Source: Desulfobacterales bacterium
Lineage (GTDB): Bacteria; Desulfobacterota; Desulfobacteria; Desulfobacterales; SURF-7
Length of the DNA stretch: 53,799 bases
Direction: 5' to 3'
NCBI GenBank assembly: GCA_018693105.1
Contig: JABHLN010000010.1
Location: 1-53,799 of the forward strand
Part shown: piece by piece, positions 1-8,015 of the stretch
Numbering within the stretch: the stretch's first letter is position 1
Layout: the number at the start of each line of letters is the position of its first letter
Notes under the pieces: model-generated
The model's database searches: none
What the model saw: the letters and a program-made list of their open reading frames with translations, nothing else
Told to the model about the DNA's origin: nothing
Made by a program: the position numbers and the translations under genes

Positions 1-2
1 AT

Positions 3-215
3 GGGAATACGATTGTAAGGAGTCGGGTGGTTGCGATTATGACACCTGGCTCTGCTCCCATGAAAAGACTGAAGGATGAGTCTAAGAAAAATAATAAACT
101 CATTGATGCCACCAATGGAAGGAAAACTCGTTCCATCATTGTACTGGATAGCGACCATATAATTCTTTCAGCAATCCAGGCTGAGACAGTCACACAGCGT
201 TGTAGGCAATCTTAA
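3..215 (+). CDS. remA: RemA/DUF370-family protein, C-terminal part (5' end outside window)
   Basis: The frame is open from base 3 with no start inside the window, so this is a 3' partial gene; about 70 residues are visible. The block SRVVAIMTPGSAP, then LIDATNGRKTRS, then DSDHIILSAIQAETV is the conserved core of the DUF370/RemA family. Bacillus RemA is a DNA-binding regulator of matrix genes; in Proteobacteria the family often sits beside gmk, but its role there is not settled. Here the next gene downstream is a recombinase on the same strand, so either an island carries remA or the usual neighbourhood has been broken. The GTG at base 27 is in frame but lies inside the conserved region and is unlikely to be the start. 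Confidence 0.8.
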   Translation, partial: GNTIVRSRVVAIMTPGSAPMKRLKDESKKNNKLIDATNGRKTRSIIVLDSDHIILSAIQAETVTQRCRQS

Positions 216-329
216 TTATTGAGTTTAAACTCAATGGATTATTCAACCAAAACAGATACTTATTGACGGCTTAGATCTATGAATGATACATATACTCTAT
301 CACATATACAGAAAGGAGGTGAATTGTGC

Positions 330-1517
330 ATGATAGGGTATATAGATTCAGAACAAAAATGTCCCATCTGCAAATCAGGGTTTCAAGATAACCTCAGAGA
401 TGGGCTTGTCTGTCCTAACCATCCAGAATGTAGGGCAACACGGTTCAGGGTAAAATTTGGTCGTAAAGTCTGCAAACGTTTCAAAAGATACGAACCCGCC
501 TATAGATTCCTCAATGGCCTTCGTTATAAAAAAGATGAAGGCACGTTTGATCACCGAGATTACAAAAAGGATAATCCTTTTGGATTTGAAAATCTCGCTT
601 TGAAATATCTTAAAGTCAAGGAACGAGAAGTCAAAAGAAAATCCTATAATAACCTCGCAAACTACCTTAACCGTGCGATTATCGTATGGGGTAACAGTAA
701 CATCAAGACACTTGGGTATGCAGAAATTGAAGACTTCTTACTGACACAGAAAACTAAGTTTGGTGAGTTTGTTTCTGATAAAACCAGATCAAACATGTGT
801 TCAGCCCTTCACGACTTTTGGAAATGGCTTAAGAAAAGAAGGATCATTACCGTGCAGCAGTTTCCTGATTTTCCTGAAGTCAGTTTCCAGCTTGGATGGA
901 GAAAAATTGTTGATAAGGAAACTCAAGAAGATATCATTGATGAAGTGTACCGGATCAGCCACCATATCAATATTAAGGTTTGGCTCGGTATCAAATGGCT
1001 CTCAACTTATATCTCAATGCGTCCAGGGGAAATGCTCGGCCTCAAGGAAAGCGACATCGATACTAAGATTGGTGCATTGATTATCCCACACCCCAAGGAA
1101 AAAGAACCTAAACTGATTTACCTGCTCGATGAGGATATTGAACTCATTGAGAGTATACCTCGTGGAATGCCTCACCTACCCTTTTTCAGGCATGAAAAAG
1201 GAGTGAGCGGTGTAACTCCTGGTGAAAAATTTGGAGATAGGTATTTATGGAAATGGTGGAAAAAAGCCTGTGCTAATCTTAGAATTGAAGGTGTTGATCT
1301 TTATGGTGGGACGAGACATTCAACAACAACTGCACTATCAAAAGTCATGAGTAAGGAGGAAATTAAAGGAGGCTCACTGCATAAAACAAACAAAGCGTTT
1401 GAAAGATACATGCAATCTAAATCAGCCGATGCAATGAAGGTCTATAAAAAAGCATCTGAGCTGACAGGCAAGAAGGCCAGAATCATTAAACTCAAAAAGA
1501 CCGCAAATGAAAACTGA
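330..1517 (+). CDS. Tyrosine recombinase/integrase with N-terminal zinc finger
   Basis: A 395-residue tyrosine recombinase. The ATG at 330 is preferred because GAAAGGAGGTG ends about 8 bases upstream; an in-frame ATG at 279 would add 17 residues but lacks such a site. Residues 11-34 carry four cysteines (C11, C14, C28, C34) in a zinc-finger-like arrangement. A SAM-like core-binding region follows (about 95-190), then the catalytic domain with Arg231 (in MRPGEMLGL), Arg329-His330 (in GGTRHSTTTAL) and the probable nucleophile Tyr360 (in FERYM). The gene ends 67 bases from the tmRNA 3' end and points toward it. This is the usual placement of an integrase that uses ssrA as attachment site, so it probably mobilises an island extending left of the window. 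Confidence 0.85.
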   Translation: MIGYIDSEQKCPICKSGFQDNLRDGLVCPNHPECRATRFRVKFGRKVCKRFKRYEPAYRFLNGLRYKKDEGTFDHRDYKKDNPFGFENLALKYLKVKEREVKRKSYNNLANYLNRAIIVWGNSNIKTLGYAEIEDFLLTQKTKFGEFVSDKTRSNMCSALHDFWKWLKKRRIITVQQFPDFPEVSFQLGWRKIVDKETQEDIIDEVYRISHHINIKVWLGIKWLSTYISMRPGEMLGLKESDIDTKIGALIIPHPKEKEPKLIYLLDEDIELIESIPRGMPHLPFFRHEKGVSGVTPGEKFGDRYLWKWWKKACANLRIEGVDLYGGTRHSTTTALSKVMSKEEIKGGSLHKTNKAFERYMQSKSADAMKVYKKASELTGKKARIIKLKKTANEN

Positions 1518-1584
1518 CCTACCACTGACCTACACTCGTAGGCCACAAAAAACCTTCTAAGTTACTGAAATTATTACAAAAAAA

Positions 1585-1607
1585 TGGTGGAGGCGGCGGG
1601 AGTCGAA
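1585..1607. other. Candidate attachment site at the tmRNA 3' end
   Basis: The last bases of ssrA (T arm and acceptor strand ending CCACCA) lie right next to the recombinase stop. Integrases near ssrA commonly recombine within this segment and restore the RNA 3' end. The partner copy expected at the far island end is not in the window, so this is inference from position only. Confidence 0.35.
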
Positions 1608-1810
1608 CCCGCGTCCGGAAACCTTCAACAATGGCGTCTACATGCATATCCTGAACTTTGGCATTCGCCTTTAAAGCCTCCTCCAGGCGGGATGCTTTTA
1701 AGACTATCCTGTGAAAGTTTGCTGATAATGAAACAGGAATCCAGAATCAGCTATCCTGCTAGTCGCGTCCAAACCAGGTTTGCAGGAAAAACCCGGAAGG
1801 ACGATGGCCT

Positions 1811-1843
1811 TTAAGCGGCCATGGCGTAGTTATAATCGTCTGC
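1811..1843 (-). other. tmRNA proteolysis tag reading frame (ADDYNYAMAA)
   Basis: Within ssrA the sequence CATAATC is followed by GCA GAC GAT TAT AAC TAC GCC ATG GCC GCT TAA, giving resume codon Ala and tag ADDYNYAMAA. The hydrophobic Ala-Ala ending is the signal read by ClpXP-type proteases. The family resemblance to ANDENYALAA-type tags is clear. Confidence 0.9.
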
Positions 1844-2016
1844 GATTATGTTATGTCCACCTTTTTACGAGATGGTGGGACTCGTCATGCAACCAAAGCA
1901 TCTTAATCCCCGTCGAAGCCGTTTCGCCCCCATATATTGTAACTTTTAAAAGAACATCTCCTATAAAAATAACGTTAAAACGATTGTTTGTCAAGGTTCG
2001 TAATTACTGACTCTGT

Positions 2017-2484
2017 TTATTTTATATTATATTTTTTCCGTTCTCTGTCCAGGTCTCTTTTAGCTTCCCTGTTTTTTATGGTTTGACGCTTATCATAGAG
2101 CCGTTTTCCTCTTGCAAGTCCAAGACTTATTTTGACTTTTCCTTCTTTGAAATACAGACTCAAAGGAACGAGGGCATACCCTTTTCCCTGCATTTTGCCG
2201 TGTATTTTATTGATTTCCTTTTTATGTAAGAGAAGTTTTCTCGGCTGGAGCGGCTCATGATTATCAATATTTGCATATTTATAGGTGCCTATATGCATCT
2301 GATATACAAACATTTCACCATTTTTCACCCTGGCGTATGAATCTTTCAGGTTTGCACTACCGTTTCTTATGGACTTGACTTCAGTTCCTCGAAGAACAAT
2401 TCCGGCTTCATATTCATCATCTATATGGTAGTTATATCGTGCTTTTTTATTACGGGCTATAACTCTAATATGCTGCTTTTCCAC
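2017..2484 (-). CDS. smpB: SsrA-binding protein SmpB
   Basis: 155 residues, the usual SmpB length. The conserved core appears as YEAGIVLRGTEVKSIR, SYARVKNGEMFVYQMHI and HEPLQPRKLLLHKKEI, and the basic C-terminal tail (KRQTIKNREAKRDLDRERK) folds into the decoding centre when the stalled ribosome is rescued. SmpB forms the working complex with tmRNA, encoded just downstream on the same strand. The start is GTG with AAAGGTT a few bases upstream. It begins 21 bases after the ptsI stop, so it may be cotranscribed with ptsI. Confidence 0.97.
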   Translation of the reverse strand: MEKQHIRVIARNKKARYNYHIDDEYEAGIVLRGTEVKSIRNGSANLKDSYARVKNGEMFVYQMHIGTYKYANIDNHEPLQPRKLLLHKKEINKIHGKMQGKGYALVPLSLYFKEGKVKISLGLARGKRLYDKRQTIKNREAKRDLDRERKKYNIK

Positions 2485-2505
2485 AACCTTTATTACTCCT
2501 GATTT

Positions 2506-4275
2506 TTATATTCCGCTTTTTATCTTTGAAAAAAGTTCACCGTACTTATTCTGCATCATTTCATGAATTTTGGTCGTCGATGATTCTGCAATCACTTCGT
2601 CAACAAACTTAATTGATTCTTTAACCTTTATGGATTTTACGATTTTCTTCACAGCCGGTATAGATTGCGGGTTCATACTCAGTTCATCAAGCCCCAAACC
2701 TAATAGAAGTGGCATATTATATGGATCGCCGGCCATTTCACCGCACATAAAAACCTTTATTCCTTTGCTCTTTGCCACATCAACCAGAAATTTGATCATT
2801 CTTATAACAGCCGGGTGAAGAGGATGATAAAGATACGCAACCTGCTTGTTTCCCCTGTCAATTGCCAGCAGATACTGCACAAGATCATTTGTACCGATAC
2901 TGAAAAAATCAGATACATCTGCAAGGGCATCTGCCATGACAACTGCAGAAGGAACCTCGATCATAATCCCGATCTCAATATCTTTTTTATATAGTATTCC
3001 TTCTTTGTCCAGAGCTTGAGAAACATCACTTAATATTTTTTTAGCTTCCAGAACCTCTTCAACCCCGGATATCATGGGGAACATAATTCTAACATTCCCA
3101 AAGGCAGATGCTCTTAAAATTGCCCTGAGTTGTGTTTTGAATACCTCCTGACGTTTCAGGCAGAACCTTATTGCACGAAGCCCTAAAGCAGGATTTGCCT
3201 CGTCATTTTCTGATGCATAGGCAACCTCTTTATCACCGTTAATATCAAGGGTTCTGATAGTAACAGGACTAGGAGACATTAATTCTACAACCTCTTTGTA
3301 TTGTTCAAAAAGCTCATCCTCCCTTGGAAAATTTGACCGGCTTAAATAAAGAAATTCTGTCCGGTACAGGCCTATGCCGTCCCCTCCATAATCACGAACC
3401 GATACGATCTCTTCCGGCAGTTCAATATTACCCATTATATTTAAACGAATACCGTCTTTAGTTTCAGCCGGAGCATGGCTTTCACGGGTAATTACTGCCT
3501 GATGCTCTTCATACCTTGCTTTTAAGTCCTCGTAATGAAGAATTGTTTCGTCTTCAGGATGTATGATTATAACACCTTCTATCCCGTCAACGATTATTAT
3601 ATCATCAGTCTTTATTATTCCGGTTGCATTATCAAGCCCGAGTACTGAAGGAATATCAAGAGTTCTTGCTATTATTGCCGTATGTGATGTTTTCCCGCCT
3701 CGATCAGTAACAAACCCCATAATACGTTCCAGCTGAATCTGGCTGGTATCAGCAGGAGAAAGGTTGTGGGCCACAAGGATAACACGTTTATCAATATTGC
3801 CGATATCCTCTTCTTTCCGGCCTATCAGGCTTTTCATGATGCGATCATATACATGTTCAATATCAGTGGCTCGGCCCTTGATATAAGGGTCTGATATGCT
3901 TTGAAACATAACCTTGGCTTCAGAAACGACCTTTTTCAAAGCCCATTCGGCGTTAACATGATCTTTTTTAATAGTATCTATAGCTTTTCCATAGAGCATC
4001 TTGTCTTCATGAAGCACCAGATGTGTCTTCAGAATATTTATATGATCTCCAAGCTTATCTGAACTATCCTCAATTATTTTTCGGAGTTCATCTTTTGCCT
4101 TTTTTGCAGCAGATTTGAAACGCTTTATTTCAGAGGACAGTTCCTTCTTGCTGATAAAGTACTTTTCAATTACTTTAACACCTTCCTTATCAACAAGATA
4201 TGCCTTACCTATACAAATTCCGGGTGATCCACTGACTCCGGTTAGTTTAATTTCTTTGGTTTCAATATCAGACAT
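2506..4275 (-). CDS. ptsI: PTS Enzyme I, phosphoenolpyruvate-protein phosphotransferase
   Basis: 589 residues, close to the usual 570-580. It transfers phosphate from PEP to HPr in the cytoplasm. The phospho-histidine motif GGKTSHTAIIAR has His198; the N-terminal helical HPr-binding region spans about 30-150; the C-terminal PEP-binding barrel shows GIGLYRTEFLYL, MIEVPSAVVMADALA, FFSIGTNDLVQYLLAIDR and the catalytic Cys motif VFMCGEMAGDP. The HPr-like gene lies upstream on the same strand, separated by a complete palindromic repeat. No sugar-specific EII genes are visible, so the pair may serve a regulatory or EIIA-Man-type system elsewhere. Confidence 0.96.
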   Translation of the reverse strand: MSDIETKEIKLTGVSGSPGICIGKAYLVDKEGVKVIEKYFISKKELSSEIKRFKSAAKKAKDELRKIIEDSSDKLGDHINILKTHLVLHEDKMLYGKAIDTIKKDHVNAEWALKKVVSEAKVMFQSISDPYIKGRATDIEHVYDRIMKSLIGRKEEDIGNIDKRVILVAHNLSPADTSQIQLERIMGFVTDRGGKTSHTAIIARTLDIPSVLGLDNATGIIKTDDIIIVDGIEGVIIIHPEDETILHYEDLKARYEEHQAVITRESHAPAETKDGIRLNIMGNIELPEEIVSVRDYGGDGIGLYRTEFLYLSRSNFPREDELFEQYKEVVELMSPSPVTIRTLDINGDKEVAYASENDEANPALGLRAIRFCLKRQEVFKTQLRAILRASAFGNVRIMFPMISGVEEVLEAKKILSDVSQALDKEGILYKKDIEIGIMIEVPSAVVMADALADVSDFFSIGTNDLVQYLLAIDRGNKQVAYLYHPLHPAVIRMIKFLVDVAKSKGIKVFMCGEMAGDPYNMPLLLGLGLDELSMNPQSIPAVKKIVKSIKVKESIKFVDEVIAESSTTKIHEMMQNKYGELFSKIKSGI

Positions 4276-4299
4276 ATGTATTATCCTATCCCCAAATTT

Positions 4300-4453
4300 T
4301 GATGGCGTCGTAGAAAGGCTCCATCTACTGCGTTATAGAGGTTGATCAGAAGTTCGACATACTACATGTATGCCTTCACTCCTAATCAACCGCTATGCCT
4401 TGTATATGAAGATTTCTACTTAGCCATCGGTTATACTTTTTACGAGTTCATCA
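4300..4453 (+). repeat. Palindromic repeat family 1, full-length copy
   Basis: Begins TGATGGCGTCGTAGAAAG and ends with the imperfect inverse TTTTTACGAGTTCATCA. The inner stem is the GATCA type (GGTTGATCAG pairing with CTAATCAACC) around the core CATACTACATGTATG. It lies between the HPr-like gene and ptsI, inside an apparent transcription unit. Confidence 0.85.
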
Positions 4454-4572
4454 AATTTTTTATATTGAAAAATCTAACTTTCATCCGGATTGTATTCTAC
4501 AATAAGCTAAAAAAATCAAATTATTTCAGGGATATAATTTTATAAATCGCCGTATTTGCAGCTCAAAGTTGA

Positions 4573-4812
4573 CTATTCACCAAATCCAGCCTCAATTAGT
4601 TCTGAAATTTCATTTAAAATGTTAATATCCGATATATCATCAACCTGGAGTAATATCTCCGTCCCTTGTACACAGGCAAGAGAAAGAACATCAATGATGC
4701 TTGCGGCATCAGCTCTTTCACCTTCTTTAATAACCCAGACATTTTCTAACGCGTTTTTAGCTAAATTTGCTATACATGCTGCGGATCTGGCATGAATACC
4801 AAGTTCATTCAC
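4573..4812 (-). CDS. ptsH: HPr-like phosphocarrier protein with non-standard N-terminus
   Basis: The sequence NELGIHARSAACIA carries the HPr phospho-histidine (His7 from the GTG start), with the usual Pro after Arg replaced by Ser. DAASIIDVLSLACVQG matches the Ser46 region. From the GTG at 4812 the protein is 79 residues and lacks the first beta strand. In the same frame upstream the DNA still encodes KELTRKVKV, exactly what a normal HPr N-terminus would have, but no ATG, GTG or TTG occurs before an in-frame TAA. Either a rare start codon (GTT?) is used, or the start has been lost or misread. The partner Enzyme I gene lies downstream. Confidence 0.75.
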   Translation of the reverse strand: MNELGIHARSAACIANLAKNALENVWVIKEGERADAASIIDVLSLACVQGTEILLQVDDISDINILNEISELIEAGFGE

Positions 4813-5052
4813 AACTTTGACTTTTCTTGTAAGCTCTTTAACAGCAACCCCCGGAACCTGTTTTTAATTGTATTTGTTATAAAAATAAAATATTATCATC
4901 TCAAATAAATCGTGTCAATTCAGATTATTTCCCTCAATTCACCAGATCCTGACTGTTTAAGAGGCGTTGACAAAAAAAAATGCTGATGATAATTTTTTAA
5001 ATATTAATGTCGCAAATTATTGCCGAAATTTCGTGGTGTGAAGACCGACGTA

Positions 5053-5133
5053 AAGGCATACATATAGTATGTAGAGCATATGGTCAAAAATATAACGCGG
5101 AAAACGTAGACTTTTACGACGACATAAAAAACA
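5053..5133 (-). repeat. Decayed family 1 palindromic repeat
   Basis: The core AGGCATACATATAGTATGT and the flank ATAACGCGG...GTAGACTTTTACGACG match the right half of family 1 in minus orientation with many differences. It lies just upstream of the selenoprotein gene and explains a spurious ORF across this stretch. Confidence 0.6.
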
Positions 5134-5174
5134 ACAATATAACCCGATATAAACTAACTATAGAGGAGCATAAC

Positions 5175-5402
5175 ATGCCGGATAAAATAATGATTTTTGG
5201 AAAAGACACATGACCTTTTACAACTTCGGCTCGGGAAGCCTTGTCAAAAGAAAACAAAACTATTGAATACATAAATGTAATATCAGACCCAAAGCAGCTT
5301 GAAATAATGCTCAAATTTTCAGACGGCGAGCGAAAGGTTCCGGTTATTGTCAATGGGGACAAGGTAACAATAGGGTTTGAAGGTAACTCCTGACGCATTT
5401 GA
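5175..5402 (+). CDS. Uxx-star selenoprotein (thioredoxin/glutaredoxin-like), two selenocysteines
   Basis: ATG at 5175 follows a GAGGAG site. Reading TGA as selenocysteine at 5211 (residue 13) and 5391 (residue 73) gives one 75-residue protein ending at the TGA at 5400. The N-terminus is KIMIFGKDTUPFTTSARE, a beta strand followed by a UxxT redox motif as in glutaredoxin-like folds. The middle has KVPVIVNGDKVTIGF, the cis-Pro region of that fold, and the C-terminus is EGNSURI followed by stop. A selenocysteine two residues before the stop is the hallmark that gives the Uxx-star family its name. Hairpins follow both UGA codons. Ordinary gene callers split or drop this gene. The substrate is unknown; a redox role is inferred from the fold. 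Confidence 0.85.
5211..5250 (+). promoter_or_regulatory. SECIS-like hairpin for first UGA
   Basis: After UGA (5211-5213), bases 5215-5219 pair with 5246-5250, 5220-5223 (ACAA) with 5241-5244 (UUGU), and 5228-5231 (GGCU) with 5237-5240 (AGCC), leaving loop CGGGA and a 5' bulge CUUC. The G-rich loop starts 19 nt after the UGA, a plausible bacterial SECIS distance. Confidence 0.7.
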
Positions 5403-5424
5403 AACTTTCGGCTGGATGTCGAAA
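5391..5424 (+). promoter_or_regulatory. SECIS-like hairpin for second UGA
   Basis: After UGA (5391-5393), UUUCGGC at 5406-5412 pairs with GUCGAAA at 5418-5424 (7 bp, one G-U), loop UGGAU. The loop starts 20 nt after the UGA, nearly the same spacing as at the first site. Most of the hairpin lies downstream of the stop codon at 5400-5402. Confidence 0.65.
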
Positions 5425-5489
5425 AAAACAGTTTATAGCAATTTACCATACAAAAACATTAAAATATATATTATTTGAGAGAGAATCTT

Positions 5490-6140
5490 ATGGAAAAACA
5501 ATTTCTTATAGACGATTTAAAGTTGGGCGAATCCTGGCGGCTTTTTAAAATTATGGGTGAATTTGTTGACGGAGTTGAAGCGCTTCATGACCTTGGACCG
5601 GCAGTAAGTATATTTGGTTCTGCAAGAACAAAGCCCGAAAATCCAATTTATAAAAAAACTGAAGAGATTGCAGCACTTCTGGTTAATAACGGGTATGGTG
5701 TTATTACCGGGGGCGGGGGCGGTATAATGGAAGCAGCCAACAAAGGTGCAGCAGAATCAGGCGGGAAATCAGTTGGGCTGAATATAATACTCCCTTTCGA
5801 GCAGCAGCCTAATAAATATTCAAACATTCAGCTTGAATTTAAATATTTTTTCATTCGCAAGGTAATGTTTGTCAAATATGCTCAGGCCTATATCATCATG
5901 CCGGGAGGCTTTGGGACATTGGATGAACTATTTGAAGCGGTTACCCTTATCCAGACGCACAGGATAATGCCTCTTCCTGTCTTTCTGTTTGGAACAGATT
6001 ACTGGGGAGGATTGGTCGAATGGATTAAAGCGAGTCTTCTTGAAAAAGAAATGATATCTCCCGAAGACCTTTCGATACTGCATGTTACTGATGATCCTGA
6101 AGAGATTGTCAGTACAATAAAAAAAGCAATAGCTAATTAA
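5490..6140 (+). CDS. LOG-family protein (TIGR00730-type Rossmann fold)
   Basis: 216 residues from the ATG at 5490; an in-frame TTG at 5475 is less likely. Two family signatures are clear: GVITGGGGGIMEAANKGA (nucleotide-binding loop) and MPGGFGTLDELFEAVTLIQ, the PGGxGTxxE motif shared by LOG cytokinin-activating phosphoribohydrolases and often mislabelled lysine decarboxylase. Characterised members release the base from nucleoside 5'-monophosphates; the bacterial substrate here is unknown. It sits about 90 bases downstream of the selenoprotein on the same strand, so the two may be cotranscribed. Confidence 0.88.
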   Translation: MEKQFLIDDLKLGESWRLFKIMGEFVDGVEALHDLGPAVSIFGSARTKPENPIYKKTEEIAALLVNNGYGVITGGGGGIMEAANKGAAESGGKSVGLNIILPFEQQPNKYSNIQLEFKYFFIRKVMFVKYAQAYIIMPGGFGTLDELFEAVTLIQTHRIMPLPVFLFGTDYWGGLVEWIKASLLEKEMISPEDLSILHVTDDPEEIVSTIKKAIAN

Positions 6141-6672
6141 ATTGAATAATTGAAAACAATCAATAAAAATATTTACAATAACCTTGTATTCCTATATATT
6201 TTTAGTGTTTTTTTGTTCTAATACAATCAGAAATGTTACAGGCTCTGATAAACACAATGTTTTATATTGAGAATTTTATAAATGTAAATTTTTTGATCAA
6301 ATTCACGTCTAAGATTCCGGCCTGATTATCTCATTTCGTTATAAATAACTGTTCGCTTGAAGTAATAAAACCTTCATAAAGGTATCATTATAGAAGCTAT
6401 CTCAAAAAAATGATAGGGTTCCTGGCAAGGCACAAAGGGGCGAGAAAGCAGAGCGGCGGTAGTATGTGAGCATTTTGAGCCGCTTTGTAACACCGCCGGG
6501 GGCACTTAGATTTATTTTGAGATAGCTTCTAAAAATTATAATAAGAGTAGAGAACAAGTTGTATTGACATCTGCGTCAAAACTGTTTCCCTCTTACCGAA
6601 TTCAAGGCACTCAATTACTTTTCGGTTAAAAGAGGAGCTTCGTTATTATTTATATTTTTCAAAGAGGTTAAC
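6141..6672. other. Intergenic region with one family 2 repeat
   Basis: About 530 bases without a credible gene. It contains the family 2 palindrome at 6391-6531; the remainder is AT-rich and shows nothing recognisable apart from the AAAGAGGTT ribosome site before the next gene. Confidence 0.6.
6391..6531 (+). repeat. Palindromic repeat family 2, copy 1
   Basis: Bounded by TAGAAGCTATCTCAAAA and its inverse TTTTGAGATAGCTTCTA (17-bp terminal inverted repeat). The interior has a GCGGC...GCCGC stem and a TAGTATGTGAGC core related to the centre of family 1. Confidence 0.85.
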
Positions 6673-8001
6673 ATGGGAAAAAAAAGTTTGCTGAAATCAA
6701 CTTCAAAGAAGAAGGCTGCACCTAAAAAAACTACAACAAAAAAAACTGCTGCAAAGAAGAAAGCCGGGGCAAAAAAAAATACAGCTAAAAAATCGACTCC
6801 AAAGAAAAAAGCTGCCGCAAAGAAAAAAAGTAAAGCCGGGGCCACTAAAGGACCTGCTGTTAAAAAAACATCAGGAGCAAAACCGGTAGCTGAAATAAAA
6901 GAAGAAAAGACAACACCTGAAATTGAAGCTATTACCCCCGAAGAAAAACCACAGGCGACCATAGTGGAAGCAACAAATTCCGAACTCATAGCCGGCAAAA
7001 AAGCAGAACCAGTCGATAAAGTTACTGAAGAAGAATCTCCTGCAGTTGTTATTCAAAGCGAAGAACATACCAAAGATACCAACAGCGAAGAGCCTGAAAC
7101 TGCGGATAAGTTGTATGAAGAAAAAGCCACAGAAACTGTGATTCATGATGAAGAAGCAACTGATGAAGCAGCTAATGAAGAAGTGGCTATAGATACCACA
7201 ATAAAAAAACCTGAAACCGATGAAGAGTTTAAAAATGATATTACCGGGCCAGCTTCTGCAGATGCCATTGAAGAGCTAAATCCGGTACCGGCTTCTACGA
7301 TTCATAAAACTATACATAATAATCCGGAAACATTTCCTCCACCGGGGAAAATAGCTCACGAAAACGCAGATTCTACAGGGAAAATGCCAATAATATTCGG
7401 TGCGGCTCTGCTTGTTATTATAATGATATTAATAACCGGAATCAGTATATCAAACTCTAAAAAATATTATTTGGAATACAGAAATGGCGCTATTAAAATT
7501 TTCAAAGGCACTTTCGAACCTGTTGGAAAGTCTTTGTTAATAATACTACCTGGAATAGAAGCTCCGAAACCGGCAAAGGCTGTTTACACTAAGGAAGAAA
7601 TATACCCGATTATCTCCAAATATTATATAAATAAAGCAGCTACCCTTCTCGAAGTCCCCGGGATGCCTGATTTTAAAGGTGTAAAAATTTACCTGCAAAA
7701 AGCTACAAAGTTTGCGACCTCAGAAAAGTTATTGAATGAAGCGGAGAGGCGAATACAATCAATAGACTTCATGGTTCTCATTTACAAAGCAGATCTTATG
7801 GAAGATACCGGAACTCTTTCCGGCTTTGAAGATGCCATCAGGTATCTTAATGGAGCAGCGTCAATGAGTACTGACAAGACCGAAGCCGAAATTGTACAAA
7901 AGAAGATAGCAGCGGTGCAGAAATTAATTGATGATGCAAAGAAAAAAACTGATAATGAAACGAAAACATCAACGGGTGTTTCAAAAGATAATAACGAATA
8001 A
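6673..8001 (+). CDS. Lysine/alanine-rich single-span membrane protein, unknown function
   Basis: 442 residues of unknown family. Residues 1-75 are almost only Lys, Ala, Thr and Ser in histone H1-like runs (KKKAAAKKKSKAGATKGP). Residues 75-205 are Glu-rich and acidic. A single transmembrane helix lies at about 238-260 (IIFGAALLVIIMILITG). The remaining 180 residues look helical, possibly TPR-like (KIYLQKATKF, FEDAIRYLNGAASM), and end in a charged tail. The layout suggests a cytoplasmic basic segment that could bind nucleic acid or polyphosphate, tethered to the membrane, with an extracytoplasmic helical domain. The gene is flanked by repeats on both sides. Confidence 0.75.
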   Translation: MGKKSLLKSTSKKKAAPKKTTTKKTAAKKKAGAKKNTAKKSTPKKKAAAKKKSKAGATKGPAVKKTSGAKPVAEIKEEKTTPEIEAITPEEKPQATIVEATNSELIAGKKAEPVDKVTEEESPAVVIQSEEHTKDTNSEEPETADKLYEEKATETVIHDEEATDEAANEEVAIDTTIKKPETDEEFKNDITGPASADAIEELNPVPASTIHKTIHNNPETFPPPGKIAHENADSTGKMPIIFGAALLVIIMILITGISISNSKKYYLEYRNGAIKIFKGTFEPVGKSLLIILPGIEAPKPAKAVYTKEEIYPIISKYYINKAATLLEVPGMPDFKGVKIYLQKATKFATSEKLLNEAERRIQSIDFMVLIYKADLMEDTGTLSGFEDAIRYLNGAASMSTDKTEAEIVQKKIAAVQKLIDDAKKKTDNETKTSTGVSKDNNE

Positions 8002-8015
8002 AGTTATTATCTTTT

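Larger units (their letters stand above)
1585..1931 (-). ncRNA. ssrA: Transfer-messenger RNA (tmRNA)
   Basis: On the minus strand the RNA begins GGGGGCGAAACGGCTTCGAC, the characteristic tmRNA 5' end, and finishes with a T-loop (GGTTCGACTCCCGCC) and an acceptor strand ending in CCACCA. Length is about 347 nt, normal for one-piece tmRNA. It rescues ribosomes stalled on broken mRNAs together with SmpB, whose gene lies just upstream on the same strand. The internal tag reading frame is listed separately. ORFs read across this region on the plus strand are artefacts of the RNA gene. Confidence 0.96.

Noticed and set aside
1-300. Left attachment site repeat of the ssrA end
   Set aside because: GGAGTCGGGTGG at 19-30 vaguely resembles the tmRNA end but lies within the RemA coding sequence and does not extend.
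1584-2010. Plus-strand ORFs over 1584-2010
   Set aside because: They overlap the tmRNA gene on the other strand and contain its conserved RNA elements; no ribosome sites or protein similarity.
5007-5213. 68-residue plus-strand ORF ending at 5213
   Set aside because: Its first part is a decayed palindromic repeat and its last 12 codons are the start of the selenoprotein; the TGA is better read as selenocysteine.
6615-7146. Minus-strand Phe-rich ORFs opposite the Lys-rich gene
   Set aside because: They are the complement of AAA/GCA-rich codons of the plus-strand gene and have no ribosome site.
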